From Tanypteryx hageni (lineage: Eukaryota > Arthropoda > Insecta > Odonata > Petaluridae), in the NCBI GenBank assembly GCA_028673005.1, contig CM054116.1:146937173-147001172 (forward strand): a stretch of 64,000 nt of DNA, read 5' to 3'. Numbering within the stretch: position 1 is the stretch's first letter; every line of letters begins with the position of its first letter. Under the pieces are notes generated by a model. The model saw only the letters and a list, made by a program, of their open reading frames with translations, searched no databases and was not told the origin of the DNA. Made by a program: the position numbers and the translations under genes. Positions 57,601 through 63,600 of the stretch are shown one piece after another.

Positions 57601-60600
57601 AGAGTTTTTCTGTTGCGATGTTTTTTTAATTTCCTAGTAGTCTGTGGGAGGATGCCTAATTCCTTGGGAATGTTGTGGTATCTCTTGTTTTTTGATAATA
57701 AGAGGTTGCATCTTTTAAGGCAGGCATTTACTAATGTTAGAAAATCATAAAAACAACTTTTATCCCAGAAGTAAGTGTTCTTTCGCATGTAATTTTCACT
57801 AAATTGGTTTGATACTTAATTGGCATGCACAGGCTTCCCTCTCTTTATGTAGGGGTTGCATTCCAGGAAAGTGACACATAAAGCGAAGTCGCATATACAA
57901 GCCATATTTACAAAAAAAAACGGCATCAAACCGGAACCGAAACAAAAAAAAACATTATTTTAGCTGGAGTGAAACCGAACCTGAACCAAAAAAAAATATT
58001 TTTCTGAACCCGAAATGAAACCGAAAACCGTTATTTATTTTGTTCCATTTTTTCGGTTCCCATAAACAGTGGAAGCGAAAAAAAGGTTTTTCCTTTTGCT
58101 TTAATATGAGTCTTTTTTGAAAGCCTCACTTTTCAACACCGAATAAGGCAAAGGCTAATGGTTTTCTTGAGAAGACATGCTGACATGCTCCTTAAGCCTT
58201 TGGATAGATGCATCTTTGTGATAATATCTGTCGGTTCAGTGGGGGAATTTTCCATGGGCATCTCAATACATAGAGAGAGGGTCAAGGATACGTCCTGCTC
58301 AGGTTTCCCAGAACTCTGTTAACCCTGCGGTACTCGCGTGGGGTGCTGTTGATACCCCAGGCATAGGTTTAATGACAGGGTTCCATTCTCTTGGCCTTTA
58401 ATGACCCAGACCCTTCAGTAGCTGGAATGACATGTGTTTGGAACCTTTTCTGCTAACAATTTTCATTCCTCTGTGGTATTCCTTTGAGTTTGTATGTTTT
58501 TCTAAGAGAGTGCTGCATTGTACCTTACGGAAATCAGCACTTTTTTCTTTGTGCGGTTGTTGTTCGTATTTTATTCTGAAATTATTGTTACTCTCTACAG
58601 AACTTTTATTATTTCACATAATTTGAGATTGTCTCTCAATAGTTTCGTTTCTTCACTTATTGTCATCATTTAATGTGTTACCCTTAATTGGAGATAGTAT
58701 CTCAACAGTTTATTCACCGACTCTGATCCTGCAAGTTTTGTAGATTTTTATTATTTCAATGTTAAGTTTCTGTTTTGAAGCTCCCTATAGACTGTTTCTT
58801 ACTGATATATGACAACTATTATAAAAATTATAGTGAGTTACATGAATATTCAAACTGAAAAAGTAAAGCAAATACAGTTTTCAAGGCCATGATGTGGAAA
58901 ACGGTTTTTCCTCATGTACAATTCTTATTTGTGTTCTGTTGTGGGATTTCTGATTTCTATAATTGAACCAACGATATTATAAGTATATTCCTAAAAACTG
59001 TCAGCTGACTCATAGATTGACATCCGAAAATATTCACGAAAGCATACCTTAAGACTTTTTCTTTTCAAAATAGATAAATAGTGAAAAATCATGTGGAACT
59101 TCTCAAAATTCACTTATAAATAGAACAAAATAAAGAGTTAATTGAATAATAGTGATAATTTTCTTATAACAAAAAAAATTGTGGGATGTTAGGAGCACTT
59201 CATGTGAGTACCTACTGGCAGTTGAAAAGTTAACGTGAGTACCGCAGGGTTAAACAAGGCTAGTGGAAAGGAACTTAGTGATACTTTAAAGACAGCCACT
59301 AATTGTCTTGGTACCCTACCCTTGTGGAGTGTTCTGGGTAAAAATGTTTCATGATTCTTAATTTGGATTTTGCTTCAAGTTGGTGTCCTCGTAAACTGTC
59401 ATCCTTTCTCTATATGCAGTGAACCCTTATATTCTGGTAGTCTTTCTCTAAAACTTATCCAGGAAGGATCGCTCGGCAGTTGTGCTTTTGAGGCATTCAT
59501 ATTTCTGTTAAATGTTACTGTGTACACATATGTCGTCTTAAGAAAATTTATGTAATTACGTATTGTATGGTATTTGTAATATTAACATCTAAATTATTGT
59601 ATTGAAAAAATAGTTAAGTAGCTATTCTTTGAAAAACTCTCGATGAATTACATTCTACATACAAATGTGAATTAATATTATTGTACCTGTTCAAGTACGT
59701 GCATGAGTACTGTTGGCGTAAAGTCATTATGATAGCTAATACAAAAGCCCGTCAATATGACGGTATGCGTGGCTTAAATATTAAATTTAAGGCACTTCCC
59801 ATTCTTCATGCTTTTCTCTCTTCCATTCACCTCCCTCATATTTTAAGTTTATATTACATTTTTTCCGATTTTTCGACATCTCATAAAGAGGTTGCAGTGA
59901 AACAAAATCATGAAGGACAAAAACCGATTGAAAATTTGTGAAAAGTTTCATTTAAATTTAAAACAAACACGTCGTGTAAAAACTTTGTCAGAAACCACTC
60001 CAATGCATTGTAATGATGGACAACTCAACATTTCAATTAGGAAGATACTTCACTCGTACGTTGAAAATATCTTTTCGTTTGCAAATTTTATTGAGTAGTT
60101 TAAAGCAAATTATTATATTGACAATGATTATGATTCATTTCTTTTGATAATTAAGGAAGATATCTGATGCATGGCCGGTGCATTTATAGTGATTACAAAA
60201 AATTTGTGAATTAAAAAAGCTACTTACTAAGTTCTTTCGTCGTCAAGGTAAACAAAACAAAAAGCTAATTAAAATATTTGTGGTCGTATGTTTGTTCGCA
60301 TTTCTTCCACGCCTTAGAAATGGCACTACAGTAAACAAACCTATCATTTTAGTTAATGGTTTCAGGCGTCACTTGGTGGAATTTCTTCATAATGTAAAAT
60401 AAAGAGTCTTGTTGTAATTCCACATAAATTTATTTAAAACGACCTAGGTTTCATTGCAATGCAACATCGTCAGGTGAATAAATTCAAAGCCGGCAGCAAT
60501 TTATAGTAATAGGTAAAATGGGTAAGTGTGGGAGGGTGAGTTGGGGAGAATAAAGAAAGGAATTGTGGAGCGAACATCATTGGAGGAAAGAAGTGAATGT

Positions 60601-63600
60601 ATGTTCGTGGGAAGGGGAGGGGGAGAAAACGGTTGAGCTTAGTGATGTCCAGTACGTTGGATAATGAGAAGACAATGGGGATAATTTGCTGTAGGAATAA
60701 TTAGATTAGTGGGAGGTCGAGAAGTGGAAAATGAAAAGGATACAAAATATGATTTTAAAATTCAGTTTTTTGAAGCCACACACTGTACGAGGTGCTACCC
60801 AAAAGTTCCGGGAATTTGAATAGCGCACGCGAACCGCTTGTAATACGGACACTCGCCACTAGGTAGTACTAGCAGTATCCTTTGTGAATAAGTGTGCAAC
60901 GTGGCAGCTAGCTGAGTGCACGTGTTCACAGGTTCTGTGCATTTTTGTAACGTCGTGTATGAGTGGTTACTTGAATTCGTTTCGAGCTGAAATGGCTGAT
61001 GTTAAGGAGCAAAGAATTTGCATCAAATTTTGCTTCAAACTCGGCAAAATAAAATTTTTAATCGCATTTATATGCGCTAACAAGGAAAAAATAAATATTA
61101 AATTTCTATAGAAGATTATTAGACGGATTGGTTTAAAATTGAATAACGAAAAATGTAACAATGGAATTCATACAATGTTTTACTGTTCGTTACATGATGG
61201 GAGGGGACGCTTTTGCAATGTTACATGCAGATATATATTTCTGTCTTCTTGACTTGTGATAATTAAGACGTATTTGGTTTAAATAAAAAAAACATTAAAT
61301 AATAAAGATTATTTAGGAATTCTCTAGAAATAGTCTAAAAAAAAGTCAGAGCAAAAAAAACCGGTTCGAATCGATTCAATGTTGGCTGCTGGAGCGAAAC
61401 CAGTACCGAACCGAAATTTTTTGTTTTGTGTGAACCAGAAAGAAAACCGGAGTGAAAAAAATTTTGGTTCGATGCCCTGGTTTAAAATAGGGATACAAAC
61501 CACATGCAATCCTAACTCCACTCCAAGACGCTCTTCTTTCACTCCATAACGACTTCTTATGCGCTAAATGCAAACTTAAAACAATTAACACTGTAAATTA
61601 TACTCGCCAATAAAAGGAAGCAGACGAGCACAAGTGGTGGTTGTTGTAAGTGACAATAGTGGAGGTTTAAAGTGCTGGAGGGTTGTCTTGGCACAACGCA
61701 AGCTCTGCGGGCAAGGAGACAAAACTTATCAAGTGTGCTCAAACAGTATCACACGAAATCTCCATCTCATCTCTTTTAATTTAGTACTAATACGCACAGC
61801 ATAAGGGATAATGTGAGGCTGAATGCTTTCCTTGCGGTGTAGTGGAGAACTTGCTTTCATTTGTATTGCACTGGCAACCACATAAGAGTGAATCAAAGAC
61901 GCATTAACAGAAATCCCGGCAGCAATAAGTTTGTCATCCAGTAGCGAATTTGCAGAAAGTGAAGCCGCATAAAGAGAGAGAAACCTGTATCAGCAGCTAA
62001 GGTGTCTTTGGAAGCCATGAGCAATTAGTACACTGACAGCCTCTGGTTTACATGAGATGTTTGCATAACAGTTCTGTTAAATTAATTTATGTTTTATGCC
62101 CTGTTACTTGATTTATGTGGGCTTGGCGCACAAATCGGAAACAATTTTCTATTCTGGTGCTAGCAGTTGATTTCATAACTCTCCCTCATGTTTGCTGCAG
62201 TGGAATTGTTGCCTTATTGGGAGTATTGGTTTTTTTGAGGGCTTTCTAGGAATTGACTTTGTGGAGTTTCATTATCCCAAGCTGCCTGCTAAGAGTTATT
62301 TAGTCTGCGAAAACATATCAGTGGTCCAGGACACATCCCCTCTTTTGTTATGTTTTATTAAGTCCCATTTATTTATATCTTACCATGCAAGGTCATCCAA
62401 GAACGCATCCTAATTTTAAATCAGGAGCTGCCTGTATACCATACAACTTTTGGAAATGCTGAAGACATCATTTTAAACTCTTAAAATCAGATTACATCTT
62501 AAACTATAGCTTATGTGCCATTTTGTTCATAAAAGTGCTACAAATCAGAATATTATCATCCCTGGCCTCAATACAACTTCAGCACTTACTTTTGTTTTGA
62601 TTCTGGATATTTCTTTCTCTCATTCTCTTTTATTCATTTATGTTTTCCCTTCTGTTGATGCTGCTATTATTGTCTCCCAATTTTTCGCAAAAGTAAACAA
62701 TCTTGATTATGAAAATACCAAGTTTCTTAGTTGTCTCAGTTTTTACTTTCTTCGCTACAGGCAGAAACTTGAGCTTCTCTGTTGCAGGTGATCCCCCAAG
62801 GAATGAAAAGTGCATTCGAAATCCTTCAGTTTCTCAAGTCATTAAATGGTTCCTTCCCAAATACAGAGATAGCATATAGGATTTTTTTTAACAATTCCGG
62901 TCACAGTGGCATCAGTGGAGTGAAGTTTTTTGAAACTTAAAATAATAATAAACTATCCTCAGGACAGCAATGTCCCAAGAAGGATTGAGTGGATTGGCTA
63001 TTCTGTCTATCGGGAGAGAAATAGCCTCAGATTTGGATAACAATGATCTGATGTCAGAGTTTGCTGCAAGAAAGTCGAGGAAGTTGAATTTCTGAAAGTA
63101 GGCAGAGCAATAAACAGTGAGTTTTTATTCTACTTGAGTATTAAGTTCACCGCATGTATTGTATGTTGCCATTCATTTGAGATATCTATATATTTCATAT
63201 CCAAATTGCAGGTAGACATGCAGTTTTTCAGAGCCATTTGCAACAGAATAAAGAGCATAGATCATTATGAATTAGGCGTAAATGATCAAATTATTGTTGG
63301 TTTTCCTAACGAAGGGCTTGTTTTAGTTCTTGAACTCCAGAAGCGATTCATCATTTAAAAACAAAATAAGAAATATGTATTTTTAAATTATACAATAAAA
63401 TATACATATTTAAAAATTAACAATATTTTTTACAATTATTTTTAGTGCATGATTTATACCTTGATGATTTTAGATCAGCAAATGCTGATCGCTCCAAGCC
63501 CCATCCTCCCCTATGGGTGGCCCTGCCGGTATTGATCTTTGAAATACTGGTATTTTTTTGGTAGCTATTTTTCGTATGGTACCTTAGTATCTGGTATATC

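Noticed and set aside
63134..63358. Possible extra exon before the last TARS1 exon
   Set aside because: Its product does not match threonyl-tRNA synthetase, and exons 8 and 9 already join in frame through a split Cys codon.
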